Assembly (NCBI RefSeq): GCF_001428895.1
Contig: NZ_LMJA01000001.1
Location: 373,150-437,149 of the forward strand
Reading direction: 5' to 3'
From: Mycobacterium sp. Root265
GTDB lineage: Bacteria; Actinomycetota; Actinomycetes; Mycobacteriales; Mycobacteriaceae
DNA length: 64,000 nt
The notes beneath the pieces are model-generated. The model worked only from the letters and a program-made list of their open reading frames with translations. It made no database searches and was not told the DNA's origin. The translations under genes and the position numbers were made by a program. This document shows, piece after piece, positions 8,863 to 18,592 of this stretch; position 1 is the first letter of the stretch, and every line of letters starts with the position of its first letter.

Positions 8863-9480
8863 AACGTCTCTATGTCTACAGGCTCAGCGCAGAGGTCGGC
8901 ACGCCACACTGTGCGCGGCGCCCGCATGTCAACGACGAGCATGAAGGAGAAAGCGCTGGTGCGTGGCGCGCCGACGGTCTGTTCGGCCTGCGTATCCAGT
9001 GACGCTAGCCCTCGTATCGACGGTTGGGACGAAAACACCGAAACCGCTGCCCAGCAGCCCCGATGCCGAGCCGGCGGTCCGGCCACACGCCGGGCCGCCG
9101 ACGGCGAAGTCGCGTATCGACCGAATTGTTCGGGCCCCGTTCGGTGAACAACTCCGGCAATCCGGCTGAAACCCATACGCAATTTCTGCGTCGGCAGTCG
9201 GCGGAATTCGTGCCGCACGGTTATTTCGAAAGCACTCCGCCGCGGATTCGGCGTGACCTGCGTCACTCGATGTATAACGATTCGATAACGTTGCCCGGGC
9301 CGCGGTCGGTCCGGCAGCTGCGGTGTTCGCGCTGGTAAGCAGGCGGTGGCCAGCGTTGCCCGATGTCAAACGTGAGCTGTCGCAACTTGATCCGCCTCTT
9401 CGGCTGTGTCTACGGTCTTGGCACCGAAGACCTGAAACCAAATGTGATCGATGACTGCTCGGTGGTGACTTTTACTCGAT
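8863..9480. other. 618-base non-coding region between the response regulator and ectA
   Basis: No convincing gene. Open frames here have arginine/serine-rich translations without family resemblance or ribosome sites. The half nearest ectA is visibly richer in A+T than the flanks. It contains a perfect dyad GTGAC-CTGC-GTCAC (9253-9266), a direct repeat ATAACG at 9274 and 9285 (11-bp spacing, the pitch used by OmpR-type regulators), and a possible promoter TTGATC (9387) - 18 bp - TACGGT (9411). It is most likely a long control region for ectABCD and the response regulator. Confidence 0.5.
9252..9267. promoter_or_regulatory. CRP-like palindrome upstream of ectA
   Basis: CGTGA-N6-TCACT, close to the mycobacterial CRP consensus TGTGA-N6-TCACA. 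The 13-base core TGACCTGCGTCAC matches a second site at 38135-38147 in 12 of 13 positions. It lies about 215 bases before the ectA start. The identity of the binding protein is a guess. Confidence 0.4.
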
Positions 9481-10038
9481 ATGAATGGCGTACAAACTGC
9501 TCCGGAAATTCGTACCGGCGCACATAGTTGGGCCAGCGCGTTACGGCCGCCGCGAGGATCCGACGCCGTCGCAATTCGCGACCTGGTGGCCGAAACCGGT
9601 GTGCTGGACCTCAATTCGACCTATGCCTATCTGCTGCTGAGCACCGATTTCGCCGAGACGTCGATCGTCGCGGACGTCGACGGCCGGCTGCAGGGCTTCA
9701 TCACCGGATATCGGCCGCCGCAGCGGCCGGACGTGCTGTTCGTGTGGCAGGTCGCCGTCGCGCCGTCCGCCCAGCGCGGCGGGCTGGCCGCGGCCATGCT
9801 CGACGCCCTGGTGGACCGGGTGCGCGCCGGGGGCGACGGTGCTCCGCTCACCGTCGAGGCCACCGTATCGCCGGGCAATGCCAGTTCACGCGCCTTCTTC
9901 GGCGCTTTTGCGCGCCGGCACGGTGTGGCACTGACCGAGCACCCGCACTTCACCGCCGATCAACTCGATCCCGATGGCGCCCACGAGGACGAACCGTTGC
10001 TGAGGATCGGGCCCATCGACCGTGCGAAAGCCGTCTGA
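9481..10038 (+). CDS. ectA: L-2,4-diaminobutyrate N-gamma-acetyltransferase EctA
   Basis: Second step of ectoine synthesis: acetyl-CoA plus diaminobutyrate gives N-gamma-acetyl-diaminobutyrate. 185 residues, a single GNAT domain. LRPPRGSDAVAIRDLV at about residue 20 is the usual EctA opening; the acetyl-CoA loop is VAVAPSAQRGGLAAAML (about 89-105), and the HPHFTADQLDP tail is also typical of EctA. No good ribosome site stands before the ATG, so the true start could be slightly downstream. First gene of ectABCD, 63 bases before ectB. Confidence 0.93.
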   Translation: MNGVQTAPEIRTGAHSWASALRPPRGSDAVAIRDLVAETGVLDLNSTYAYLLLSTDFAETSIVADVDGRLQGFITGYRPPQRPDVLFVWQVAVAPSAQRGGLAAAMLDALVDRVRAGGDGAPLTVEATVSPGNASSRAFFGAFARRHGVALTEHPHFTADQLDPDGAHEDEPLLRIGPIDRAKAV

Positions 10039-10088
10039 CCTGTCCGGCCGGTTCGTGTTCGATTCACCGTATTTCACTGAAAATTATT

Positions 10089-10093
10089 GGAGG
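10089..10093 (+). promoter_or_regulatory. Ribosome binding site fixing the TTG start of ectB
   Basis: GGAGG, 8 bases before TTG at 10102. An in-frame TTG at 10087 overlaps this site and cannot use it, so 10102 is the start. Confidence 0.75.
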
Positions 10094-10101
10094 ACAATAC
10101 T

Positions 10102-11397
10102 TTGCTGCTCGATACCCCGCTGACGACCGCTCCGGCCCTCACCGAAGCCGACCTACCTTCGGTGTTCTCCACCGTCGAATCCGAGGTACGCAGCTACTGC
10201 CGAAACTGGCCCACTGTCCTGACCACCGCCAAGGACTCCTGGGTGACGGACAGCGAGGGTCGCCGCTACCTCGATTTCTTCGCCGGTGCGGGTGCACTGA
10301 ATTACGGGCACAACAACGCCCAGCTCAAGGGTGCGCTGCTGGAGTACCTGAGCGGCGATGGCATCGTGCACTCGCTCGACATCGCGACGGCGGCCAAGCA
10401 GAACTTCCTCGAAACGTTCGACCGACTGATCCTCAAGCCCCGAAAGCTGGACTACAAGGTCCAGTTCCCCGGGCCGACCGGGGCGAACTCGGTGGAATCG
10501 GCACTGAAACTGGCGCGCAAGGTGACCGGGCGTGAGTCGATCATCAGCTTCACCAACGCATTCCACGGGATGACGCTGGGCGCACTGTCGGTGACCGGAA
10601 ACTCGATGAAGCGGGCCGGAGCCGGAATCCCGTTGGTGCACGCGACGCCGATGCCCTACGACAACTACTTCGGGGGAGTCACCGAGGATTTCCACTGGTT
10701 CGAGCGGGTGCTCGACGACTCGGGCAGCGGACTCAACCGTCCCGCGGCGGTGATCGTGGAAACCGTGCAGGGCGAGGGCGGCCTCAACGTGGCGCGCCTG
10801 GAGTGGCTGCAGGAACTGGCGAACTTGTGCCAGAAGCGCGAGATCCTGCTCATCGTCGACGACGTCCAGATGGGTTGCGGACGCACCGGTGAGTTCTTCA
10901 GCTTCGAGGCCGCGGGCATCGTGCCCGATATCGTCACGCTGTCGAAGTCGATCAGTGGTTACGGCCTGCCGATGGCGCTCACCCTGTTCCGCCCGGAACT
11001 CGACGTGTGGGCGCCGGGGGAGCACAACGGCACCTTTCGTGGACACAACCCGGCATTTGTCACGGCCACCAAGGCGATCGAAACATACTGGAAAGACCAC
11101 GAATTCGCGTCCGAAACCGCCGAGAAGGGCAAGCTGCTGCGCGACGGTCTCGACAAGATCGCGCTGTCGCATGACGGGGTGTCGGCCCGCGGCAGGGGTA
11201 TGGCGCAGGGCCTCAAGTTCGATGACGCAGACCTTGCCGCCGACGTGTGCCGGGCCGCGTTCGAGCGCGGCACCCTGATGGAGACCAGCGGTCCGTCCGA
11301 CGAGGTGGTGAAGCTGCTTCCGCCGCTCACCACCTCACGCAGCGATCTGGAGTCGGGCCTGGAGATCCTGGCCGAATCCGTCGCCGCCACCGTCTAG
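10102..11397 (+). CDS. ectB: Diaminobutyrate-2-oxoglutarate transaminase EctB
   Basis: First committed step of ectoine synthesis: converts L-aspartate-4-semialdehyde to L-2,4-diaminobutyrate using glutamate as donor. 431 residues, a class-III PLP aminotransferase. FPGPTGANSVESALKLAR (phosphate-binding region), IVDDVQMGCGRTG (cofactor Asp) and TLSKSISGYGLPMA with the PLP lysine near residue 282 are all present. It begins at TTG behind a strong ribosome site. It is in the operon with ectA upstream and ectC 32 bases downstream. Confidence 0.95.
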   Translation: MLLDTPLTTAPALTEADLPSVFSTVESEVRSYCRNWPTVLTTAKDSWVTDSEGRRYLDFFAGAGALNYGHNNAQLKGALLEYLSGDGIVHSLDIATAAKQNFLETFDRLILKPRKLDYKVQFPGPTGANSVESALKLARKVTGRESIISFTNAFHGMTLGALSVTGNSMKRAGAGIPLVHATPMPYDNYFGGVTEDFHWFERVLDDSGSGLNRPAAVIVETVQGEGGLNVARLEWLQELANLCQKREILLIVDDVQMGCGRTGEFFSFEAAGIVPDIVTLSKSISGYGLPMALTLFRPELDVWAPGEHNGTFRGHNPAFVTATKAIETYWKDHEFASETAEKGKLLRDGLDKIALSHDGVSARGRGMAQGLKFDDADLAADVCRAAFERGTLMETSGPSDEVVKLLPPLTTSRSDLESGLEILAESVAATV

Positions 11398-11429
11398 ACA
11401 CCGACAGGCCAGAGCAGAGAGGGATAACA

Positions 11430-11822
11430 ATGATTGTTCGTACCACCGCCGAGATCACCGGGACCGACCGCGACGTGGCCGCCGAATCCTGGCGCTCCAA
11501 ACGGATCATCCTGGCCGGCGACGGCGTCGGATTCTCGTTCCACGAGACGACCATCGAGGCATCCTCGGTCCACGACTTCCACTACCAGCACCACGTCGAG
11601 GCGGTGTGGGTCGTCGAGGGCAACGGGACCCTGACCAACCTGGAGACCGGTGAGGTCCACCCGCTCGCGCCGGGCACCATGTACCTGCTCAACGGGCACG
11701 AGCGGCACCGGGTCGCCTGCGATGAGCAGCTGCGCATGTTGTGTGTGTTCAACCCGCCGGTGACGGGCAAGGAGGTCCACGACGAGTCCGGCGCCTACCC
11801 GGCACCGCAGGAGGTGGCATGA
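11430..11822 (+). CDS. ectC: L-ectoine synthase EctC
   Basis: Closes the ring of N-gamma-acetyl-diaminobutyrate with loss of water to give ectoine. 130 residues, a single cupin barrel, the usual length. Conserved features seen: MIVRTTAEITGTDRDV start, HYQHHVEAVWVVEGNG (metal-ligand region) and YLLNGHERHRV. The ATG at 11430 follows AGAGAGGG. The stop overlaps the ectD start (ATGA), implying translational coupling. Confidence 0.96.
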   Translation: MIVRTTAEITGTDRDVAAESWRSKRIILAGDGVGFSFHETTIEASSVHDFHYQHHVEAVWVVEGNGTLTNLETGEVHPLAPGTMYLLNGHERHRVACDEQLRMLCVFNPPVTGKEVHDESGAYPAPQEVA

Positions 11823-12721
11823 GCGCGGCGCTACAGGACCCGTACCCGACCCGGATCGACCATGCGATCGCACCGATCGAACGCCGCGAGCCCGCGGTGT
11901 GGGGTGCCGCGGGCAATGGACCGTTAGCAGCCCAGGAGCTGGATTCCTTTGCCGCGCAGGGCTATCTGATCCGGCCGGACTCCGTCGCCGAAGACATGCT
12001 GTCGCCGCTCGGACGCGAACTGGAACGCCTGGCAGCCGAACTCGACGATGACGACCCCAGGGTGATCCGCGAGCCCGGCGGCTCCATCCGCTCCATCTTC
12101 GCGCCACATCTGGTCAGCGAGCTCGTCTCCGAGGTGGTGCGGCTGGACACGGTGCTGCCCGTCGCGCGCCAGCTGCTCGGCAGCGACGTGTACATCCACC
12201 AGGCCCGGATCAACCTGATGCCGGCGTTCACCGGTACCGGTTTCTACTGGCACTCCGATTTCGAGACCTGGCACGCCGAGGACGGCATGCCGCAGATGCG
12301 CGCGGTGTCGTGCTCGATCGCGCTGACCCGTAACTATCCCTACAACGGATCGCTGATGGTGATTCCGGGATCGCACCGGACCTTCTATCCGTGCGTGGGC
12401 GCCACTCCGGAGAACCACCACAGTTCGTCGCTGGTCGCCCAGCAGTTCGGGGTGCCCGACGAGAACACCCTGACCAAGGCGGTCGACGGGGACGGTATCG
12501 AACAGTTCACCGGCGCAGCCGGTTCGGCGCTCTGGTTCGACTGCAACCTGCTGCACGGGTCGGGCTCGAACATCACTCCGCTGCCGCGCTCGAACGTCTT
12601 CCTGGTGTTCAACTCCGTCGACAATCAGCTGTCCGCGCCATACGCCGCGGACGGGATCCGGCCCGAGTACCTGGCGGCCCGGCGCACCCGCTCGCTCGGG
12701 CTCCCCGCGCCATCGGCATGA
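11819..12721 (+). CDS. ectD: Ectoine 5-hydroxylase EctD
   Basis: Fe(II)/2-oxoglutarate dioxygenase that makes 5-hydroxyectoine. 300 residues, PhyH family. The iron triad is visible as His145, Asp147 (FYWHSDFETWH) and His246 (NLLHGSGSN); the EctD signature region QARINLMPAFTGTGFYW is present. The ATG overlaps the ectC stop by 4 bases. Last gene of the ectoine operon, 42 bases before dop. Confidence 0.95.
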   Translation: MSAALQDPYPTRIDHAIAPIERREPAVWGAAGNGPLAAQELDSFAAQGYLIRPDSVAEDMLSPLGRELERLAAELDDDDPRVIREPGGSIRSIFAPHLVSELVSEVVRLDTVLPVARQLLGSDVYIHQARINLMPAFTGTGFYWHSDFETWHAEDGMPQMRAVSCSIALTRNYPYNGSLMVIPGSHRTFYPCVGATPENHHSSSLVAQQFGVPDENTLTKAVDGDGIEQFTGAAGSALWFDCNLLHGSGSNITPLPRSNVFLVFNSVDNQLSAPYAADGIRPEYLAARRTRSLGLPAPSA

Positions 12722-12751
12722 GCTGCCGATAACAGCCGCTACCACGTCCCC

Positions 12752-12764
12752 TAGGGTGGCCCTA
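12752..12764 (+). promoter_or_regulatory. Candidate leaderless promoter of dop
   Basis: TAGGGT (12752-12757) followed by 6 bases and the ATG of dop. This matches the TAnnnT -10 box spacing of mycobacterial leaderless transcripts, so dop may be transcribed independently of ectABCD. Confidence 0.45.
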
Positions 12765-14272
12765 TGCAACGGATCATCGGCACCGAGGTCGAATACGGCA
12801 TTTCCTCGCCGTCGGACCCGACGGCGAATCCGATCCTGACCTCGACTCAGGCGGTGCTGGCCTACGCGGCCGCCGCCGGGTTACAGCGCGCCAAGCGCAC
12901 GCGCTGGGATTACGAGGTGGAATCCCCGCTGCGCGATGCCCGCGGATTCGACCTGTCCCGGTCGTCCGGGCCGGCGCCGATCATCGACGCCGACGAGGTC
13001 GGCGCGGCGAACATGATCCTGACCAACGGGGCCCGGCTCTACGTCGACCACGCGCACCCGGAGTACTCGGCTCCCGAGGTCACCGACCCGATGGACGCGG
13101 TGATCTGGGACAAGGCCGGCGAACGCGTCATGGAGGCCGCCGCACGGCACGTGGCCAGCGTGCCCGGAGCGGTCAAGCTGCAGCTCTACAAGAACAACGT
13201 CGACGGCAAGGGCGCCTCCTACGGCACCCACGAGAACTATCTGATGTCACGCCAGACGCCGTTCTCCGCCGTCATCGCCGGGTTCACACCGTTCCTGGTG
13301 TCGCGCCAGGTGTTCACCGGGTCCGGGCGCGTCGGCATCGGCCCGTCCGGCGACGAGCCCGGCTTCCAGCTGTCCCAGCGGGCCGACTACATCGAGGTCG
13401 AGGTCGGACTGGAGACCACCCTCAAACGCGGCATCATCAACACCCGAGACGAACCGCACGCCGATGCCGACAAGTACCGGCGCCTGCACGTCATCATCGG
13501 TGACGCGAACCTCGCCGAGACGTCGACCTATCTGAAGGTCGGCACCAGCTCGCTGGTGCTGGACCTCATCGAAGAGGGACCCGCGCACGGTATCGATCTG
13601 TCCGATCTGGCGCTGGCCCGGCCGGTGCACGCCGTGCACGTGGTCAGCCGCGACCCGTCGCTGCGCGCCACCGTCGCACTCGCCGACGGCCGCGAACTGA
13701 CCGCGCTTGCGCTGCAACGGATCTACCTGGACCGGGTGGCCAAGCTGGTGGCCGCCCGCGATCCGGACCCGAGGGCCAACCATGTCCTGGAGACCTGGGC
13801 GCACGTGCTGGATCTGCTGGAACGCGACCCGATGGAATGCGCCGAGATCCTGGACTGGCCTGCCAAGCTGCGACTCCTCGAGGGTTTCCGGCAGCGGGAG
13901 AACCTGACCTGGTCGGCCCCGCGGCTGCACCTGGTGGATCTGCAGTACTCCGATGTGCGCCTGGACAAGGGCTTGTACAACCGGCTGGTGGCACGCGGGT
14001 CGATGCAGCGCCTGGTGACCGAGCAGCAGGTGATCGACGCCGTCGACAACCCGCCGACCGACACCCGCGCCTACTTCCGCGGCGAATGCCTGCGGCGGTT
14101 CGGCGCCGATATCGCCGCGGCAAGCTGGGACTCGGTCATCTTCGATCTGGGTGGAGATTCACTCGTCCGGATTCCGACGCTGGAACCGCTGCGCGGCAGC
14201 AAGGCACACGTCGGTGCGCTGCTGGACTCGGTGGACAGTGCCGCCGAACTGGTCGAGCAGCTCACCACATAA
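12764..14272 (+). CDS. dop: Pup deamidase/depupylase Dop
   Basis: Converts the C-terminal Gln of Pup to Glu so that it can be ligated, and removes Pup from tagged proteins. 502 residues, a carboxylate-amine ligase-like fold shared with PafA. It opens [19 protein letters not shown], where the acidic residues bind Mg-ATP. The insertion between about residues 40 and 80 ([16 protein letters not shown]) corresponds to the Dop loop that PafA lacks. [19 protein letters not shown] is shared with PafA. It is upstream of pup-prcB-prcA, but split from mpa by the ectoine genes. Confidence 0.96.
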   Translation: MQRIIGTEVEYGISSPSDPTANPILTSTQAVLAYAAAAGLQRAKRTRWDYEVESPLRDARGFDLSRSSGPAPIIDADEVGAANMILTNGARLYVDHAHPEYSAPEVTDPMDAVIWDKAGERVMEAAARHVASVPGAVKLQLYKNNVDGKGASYGTHENYLMSRQTPFSAVIAGFTPFLVSRQVFTGSGRVGIGPSGDEPGFQLSQRADYIEVEVGLETTLKRGIINTRDEPHADADKYRRLHVIIGDANLAETSTYLKVGTSSLVLDLIEEGPAHGIDLSDLALARPVHAVHVVSRDPSLRATVALADGRELTALALQRIYLDRVAKLVAARDPDPRANHVLETWAHVLDLLERDPMECAEILDWPAKLRLLEGFRQRENLTWSAPRLHLVDLQYSDVRLDKGLYNRLVARGSMQRLVTEQQVIDAVDNPPTDTRAYFRGECLRRFGADIAAASWDSVIFDLGGDSLVRIPTLEPLRGSKAHVGALLDSVDSAAELVEQLTT

Positions 14273-14345
14273 GCTGCGCTATCCCAAGCATTGCCGGTGT
14301 TGACCGGTAGTGTGAAAGAACCGGACGAGCAATCAGGAGGCAGCG

Positions 14346-14540
14346 ATGGCTCAGGAGCAGACCAAGCGTGGCGGCGGCGGTGGCGAGGACGACGACGCCA
14401 GCGGCCCTTCGGCGGGCGGCCAAGAGCGCCGCGAGAAGCTGGCCGAGGAGACCGACGATCTGCTCGATGAGATCGATGACGTCCTGGAAGAGAACGCCGA
14501 GGACTTCGTGCGCGCCTATGTTCAAAAGGGCGGCCAGTGA
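14346..14540 (+). CDS. pup: Prokaryotic ubiquitin-like protein Pup
   Basis: A 64-residue, largely disordered tag that is joined to lysines of target proteins. Gly/Asp-rich N-terminus, central helix region ([19 protein letters not shown]) that pairs with the Mpa coiled coil, and a C-terminal GGQ whose Gln must be deamidated by Dop. The ribosome site AGGAGG lies just upstream of the ATG. The stop overlaps the GTG of prcB (GTGA). Confidence 0.98.
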   Translation: MAQEQTKRGGGGGEDDDASGPSAGGQERREKLAEETDDLLDEIDDVLEENAEDFVRAYVQKGGQ

Positions 14541-15391
14541 CGGCCTGGTCGAATAAGCCTTTCACCAATCCGCTCGATCTCACGTCATCACATCTGAATC
14601 TGTCGTCCTTCTCGGATTTTCTGAGCAGGCAGGCACCGGAGTTGCTTCCGGGCGGTGTCTCGCACGCCGTCCCCAGTGGTGGTGGTGTCGATCTGCCGCA
14701 CGGCACGACGATCGTGGCGCTCAGGTACCCCGGCGGGGTCCTCATCGCCGGTGACCGGCGCGCCACCCAGGGCAACATGATCGCCAGTCGCGACGTGCAG
14801 AAGGTGCACATCGCCGACGACTACGCGGCCACCGGCATCGCGGGCACCGCGGCGATCGCCGTCGAATTCGCCCGGCTCTACGCGGTGGAGCTCGAGCACT
14901 ACGAAAAGGTCGAGGGTGTTCCGCTGACCTTCCGCGGCAAGGTGAACCGGCTGGCCACCATGGTCCGCGGCAACCTCGGTGCGGCCCTTCAGGGTTTCGT
15001 CGCGCTACCCCTGCTGGTCGCCTTCGATGTCGACGCGGTCGATCCGGTCAACGCCGGTCGCATCGTGTCCTTCGACGCGGCCGGTGGCTGGAACATCGAG
15101 GAAGAGGGCTACCAGGCAGTGGGTTCGGGATCGCTGTTCGCCAAGTCGTCGATCAAAAAGCTGTACACGCAGGTGACCGACGCCGATACGGCGCTCAAGG
15201 CCGCCATCGAGGCGCTCTATGACGCCGCCGACGACGACTCGGCCACCGGCGGACCGGATCTGGTGCGCGGTATCTACCCGACCGCCGTGCTGATCGAAGC
15301 TGCCGGCGCCGAGGAAGTGACCGAGGCCCGGATCGCGGGGCTCGCGCACGAAGTCATCGAGCGCCGGACGCGTACGGACGGGAACGCCTGA
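14537..15391 (+). CDS. prcB: 20S proteasome beta subunit PrcB
   Basis: Proteolytic subunit of the 20S core. 284 residues with a propeptide of about 56 residues; self-cleavage is expected in HG|TTIVAL, making Thr57 the N-terminal nucleophile. [19 protein letters not shown] and the GTAAIA region are typical of beta subunits. The GTG start overlaps the pup stop, and the stop overlaps the prcA start by one base (TGATG), so pup, prcB and prcA are translationally linked. Confidence 0.97.
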   Translation: MTAWSNKPFTNPLDLTSSHLNLSSFSDFLSRQAPELLPGGVSHAVPSGGGVDLPHGTTIVALRYPGGVLIAGDRRATQGNMIASRDVQKVHIADDYAATGIAGTAAIAVEFARLYAVELEHYEKVEGVPLTFRGKVNRLATMVRGNLGAALQGFVALPLLVAFDVDAVDPVNAGRIVSFDAAGGWNIEEEGYQAVGSGSLFAKSSIKKLYTQVTDADTALKAAIEALYDAADDDSATGGPDLVRGIYPTAVLIEAAGAEEVTEARIAGLAHEVIERRTRTDGNA

Positions 15392-16119
15392 TGAGCTTTC
15401 CGTACTTCATCTCGCCCGAGCAGGCGATGCGTGAGCGTTCTGAGCTTGCCCGCAAAGGCATTTCGCGCGGACGCAGTGTGGTCGTACTGGCCTACGACAG
15501 CGGTGTGCTGTTCGTGGCCGAGAACCCGTCGCGGTCCCTGCAGAAGGTCAGTGAGCTCTACGACCGGGTCGGCTTCGCCGCCGTCGGACGCTTCAACGAG
15601 TTCGACAAGCTGCGGGTGGCCGGTATCCAGTTCGCCGACACCCGCGGCTACGCCTACGACCGCCGGGACGTCACCGGCCGGCAGCTGGCGAATGTGTACG
15701 CCCAGGCGCTCGGCACCATCTTCACCGAACAGGCCAAGCCGTTCGAGGTGGAGCTGTGTGTCGCCGAGGTGGCGCATTACGGGGAGACGAAAGCCCCTGA
15801 GCTGTACCGCATCACCTACGACGGCTCGATCGCCGACGAGCCACATTTCGTGGTGATGGGTGGCACCACCGAGCCGATCGCCACCGCGCTGGGGGAGTCC
15901 TTCACCGAGAACGCCAGTTTGGCCGACGCGGTGAAAATCGCGGTGAACGCCCTGCGCGCCGGTGGTAGCGGCAGCGAACCCCGGGTGCTGGAACCGTCCA
16001 CCATGGAGGTGGCGATCCTGGACGCCGGCCGTCCCCGTCGTGCGTTCCGGCGCATCACCGGGGCCGCGCTGGAGGCCCTGGTGCCCGACACGGAACCGGA
16101 TCAGCCTGCCGCGGAGTAA
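15391..16119 (+). CDS. prcA: 20S proteasome alpha subunit PrcA
   Basis: Structural ring subunit that gates the core and docks Mpa. 242 residues. The N-terminal gate segment reads [20 protein letters not shown], then the alpha-subunit core with [20 protein letters not shown] and [16 protein letters not shown]. It lacks a catalytic Thr, as expected. The ATG overlaps the prcB stop. Confidence 0.97.
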   Translation: MSFPYFISPEQAMRERSELARKGISRGRSVVVLAYDSGVLFVAENPSRSLQKVSELYDRVGFAAVGRFNEFDKLRVAGIQFADTRGYAYDRRDVTGRQLANVYAQALGTIFTEQAKPFEVELCVAEVAHYGETKAPELYRITYDGSIADEPHFVVMGGTTEPIATALGESFTENASLADAVKIAVNALRAGGSGSEPRVLEPSTMEVAILDAGRPRRAFRRITGAALEALVPDTEPDQPAAE

Positions 16120-16186
16120 GGCGCAACGAACCGGCGGGAAACGAACCGCCGTGCAGCCTTGCGCACCGTTACCGATACCCAACCCG

Positions 16187-16200
16187 TAAGCTCGATCATG
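16187..16200 (+). promoter_or_regulatory. Candidate leaderless promoter of pafA
   Basis: TAAGCT (16187-16192), then 7 bases, then the GTG of pafA. The same hexamer stands 6 bases before pafB. No ribosome site precedes the GTG, which supports a leaderless mRNA. Confidence 0.45.
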
Positions 16201-17558
16201 TGCAGCGACGGATCATGGGAATTGAGACTGAATTCGGGGTGACCTGCACGTTTCACGGTCACCGGCGGCTCAGTCCGGACGAGGTTGCCCGCTATCTGTT
16301 CCGGCGGGTGGTGTCCTGGGGCCGCAGCTCCAACGTCTTCCTCCGCAACGGGGCGCGGTTGTACCTCGATGTGGGGTCACATCCGGAGTACGCGACGGCC
16401 GAGTGCGACAACCTCGCCCAGCTCGTCACGCATGACCGCGCCGGTGAGCGGGTGCTCGAAGATCTGCTGATCGATGCCGAGCAGCGGCTGGCCGATGAGG
16501 GCATCGGCGGCGACATCTACCTGTTCAAGAACAACACCGACTCCGCGGGCAACTCCTACGGCTGCCACGAGAACTACCTCATCGTGCGGGCCGGCGAGTT
16601 CTCCCGGATCTCGGATGTCCTGCTGCCGTTCCTGGTGACCCGTCAGCTGATCTGCGGCGCCGGAAAGGTGCTGCAGACCCCCAAGTCGGCCACCTTCTGC
16701 CTGAGCCAGCGCGCCGAGCACATCTGGGAGGGCGTGTCGAGTGCGACGACCCGTTCCCGCCCGATCATCAACACCCGCGATGAGCCGCACGCCGACGCCG
16801 AGAAGTACCGCCGGCTGCACGTGATCGTCGGTGACTCCAACATGAGCGAGTCCACCACCATGCTGAAGGTCGGGACGGCCTCGCTGGTGTTGGAGATGAT
16901 CGAGGCCGGCGTGGCCTTCCGGGACTTCTCGCTGGACAACCCGATCCGGGCCATCCGCGAGGTGAGCCACGATCTGACCGGGCGCCGCCCGGTGCGGCTG
17001 GCGGGCGGTCGGCAGGCCAGCGCGCTGGACATCCAGCGTGAGTACTACGGCCGTGCGGTGGAGTACCTGCAGACCCGTGAACCGAACACCCAGATCGAGC
17101 AGGTCGTCGATCTGTGGGGTCGCCAGCTCGACGCGGTGGAAAGCCAGGATTTCGCGAAGGTCGACACCGAGATCGACTGGGTGATCAAGCGCAAGCTGTT
17201 CCAGCGCTACCAGGATCGCTACAGCATGGAGCTGGCCGATCCCAAGATCGCGCAGCTCGACCTCGCCTACCACGACATCAAGCGTGGCCGCGGGGTGTTC
17301 GACCTGCTGCAGCGCAAGGGGCTGGCCGCGCGGATCACCACCGACGAGGAGATCGAAGCCGCGGTCAACACCCCGCCCCAGACCACCCGGGCCAAGCTGC
17401 GTGGCGAGTTCATCAGCGCCGCACAGGAAGCGGGCCGGGATTTCACCGTCGACTGGGTGCACCTCAAGCTCAACGACCAGGCTCAGCGCACCGTGCTGTG
17501 CAAGGACCCGTTCCGCTCGGTGGACGAGCGGGTCAAGCGGCTGATCGCGAGCATGTGA
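16200..17558 (+). CDS. pafA: Pup-protein ligase PafA
   Basis: Uses ATP to phosphorylate the C-terminal Glu of deamidated Pup and joins it to target lysines. 452 residues, the family size. The start [20 protein letters not shown] contains the catalytic acidic pair; [20 protein letters not shown] and [20 protein letters not shown] are conserved with Dop. The GTG at 16200 is the start; an overlapping ATG at 16198 is out of frame. It is followed after 47 bases by pafBC. Confidence 0.97.
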   Translation: MQRRIMGIETEFGVTCTFHGHRRLSPDEVARYLFRRVVSWGRSSNVFLRNGARLYLDVGSHPEYATAECDNLAQLVTHDRAGERVLEDLLIDAEQRLADEGIGGDIYLFKNNTDSAGNSYGCHENYLIVRAGEFSRISDVLLPFLVTRQLICGAGKVLQTPKSATFCLSQRAEHIWEGVSSATTRSRPIINTRDEPHADAEKYRRLHVIVGDSNMSESTTMLKVGTASLVLEMIEAGVAFRDFSLDNPIRAIREVSHDLTGRRPVRLAGGRQASALDIQREYYGRAVEYLQTREPNTQIEQVVDLWGRQLDAVESQDFAKVDTEIDWVIKRKLFQRYQDRYSMELADPKIAQLDLAYHDIKRGRGVFDLLQRKGLAARITTDEEIEAAVNTPPQTTRAKLRGEFISAAQEAGRDFTVDWVHLKLNDQAQRTVLCKDPFRSVDERVKRLIASM

Positions 17559-17593
17559 GCGGGTCGCGCCGGGATCGCGGCCGCTGCACGCCC

Positions 17594-17606
17594 TAAGCTG
17601 CTTTGG
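17594..17606 (+). promoter_or_regulatory. Candidate leaderless promoter of pafB
   Basis: TAAGCT (17594-17599), 6 bases, GTG at 17606. It supports the GTG start over the in-frame TTG three bases upstream. Confidence 0.45.
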
Positions 17607-18592
17607 TGCCGACATCCAAGGTCGAAAGACTGATGAATCTGGTGATCGCACTGTTGTCCACCAGTTCCTATCTCACCGCGGAGAAGATCCGCAAGAACGT
17701 GGCCGGCTACTCCGACAGCGCCAGTGACGAGGCGTTCTCGCGGATGTTCGAGCGTGACAAGAACGAACTGCGCGACCTGGGCATCCCGCTGGAGACCGGC
17801 AGGATGTCCTCGTTCGATGCGACCGAGGGTTACCGCATCAACCGGAAGGCCTACGCGCTGCCGCCGGTCGAGCTGACCGCCGAGGAGTCGGCCTCGGTCG
17901 CGGTCGCAACGCAGCTGTGGCAGTCCCCGGAGATGGTCACCGCCACCCAGAGCGCCCTGCTCAAGTTGCGTGCCGCCGGCGTCGACGTCGATTCCGAGGA
18001 CGCCGGAGTGGCGTTCACCTCGACCGCCGCACTGCCCGGACTGCGCGGCTCCGAGGAGGTGCTGGGAGTCCTGTTGGCCGCCAGCAATTCCGGGCGGGTG
18101 GTGCAGTTCGAGCACCGTCCGTCCCGCAACGATCCGTACCGCACCCGCACGGTGGAACCGTGGGGCGTGGTCACCCATCGGGGGCGCTGGTATCTGGTCG
18201 GGCACGACCGGGACCGTGCCGACACCCGCACCTTCCGGTTGTCGCGCATCACCGGCGCCAAACCCATCGGGCCGGCCGGGGCGGTGACCCCACCGGAAGG
18301 GGTGAATCTGCGACAGATCGTCCAGCGGGTGGTGGCCGATGTCCCCACCGGCGAGCGCGCCCGGGTGTGGATCGCCGAGGGGCGGGCCACCGCACTGCGC
18401 CGCCAGGCCGCCACGGCGACCCCGAGCGTGTGGCGGGGTCGTGCCGGGGAGGAGATCACCGTCGACATCGGCATGTACGACCGGCTGGCACGGGAGATCG
18501 CCAGCTATGGCACCGATGCCGTGGCACTGGATCCGCCGCAGTTGCGCGAGGACGTGGTGGCGCGGTTGCGCGGGCAGGCGGAGCGCGCATGA
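17606..18592 (+). CDS. pafB: WYL-domain transcriptional regulator PafB
   Basis: Half of the PafBC activator that controls the RecA/LexA-independent DNA-damage response in mycobacteria. 328 residues: N-terminal helix-turn-helix (about 1-75, KVERLMNLVIALLSTSSYLT), central WYL domain with GRWYLVGHDRDR near residue 195, and the C-terminal WCX extension. The stop overlaps the pafC start by ATGA. Despite the name and location it is not needed for pupylation itself (established for the family). Confidence 0.93.
   Translation: MPTSKVERLMNLVIALLSTSSYLTAEKIRKNVAGYSDSASDEAFSRMFERDKNELRDLGIPLETGRMSSFDATEGYRINRKAYALPPVELTAEESASVAVATQLWQSPEMVTATQSALLKLRAAGVDVDSEDAGVAFTSTAALPGLRGSEEVLGVLLAASNSGRVVQFEHRPSRNDPYRTRTVEPWGVVTHRGRWYLVGHDRDRADTRTFRLSRITGAKPIGPAGAVTPPEGVNLRQIVQRVVADVPTGERARVWIAEGRATALRRQAATATPSVWRGRAGEEITVDIGMYDRLAREIASYGTDAVALDPPQLREDVVARLRGQAERA

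Noticed and set aside
8859-9266. A 135-codon reverse frame in the gap upstream of ectA
   Set aside because: No ribosome site, no recognisable motif, overlaps the response regulator promoter.
16170-16200. A PafBC-type damage promoter (TTGTCRGTG-N8-TAnnnT) at pafA
   Set aside because: The -10 box is present, but the nine bases at the required distance do not match the upstream element.
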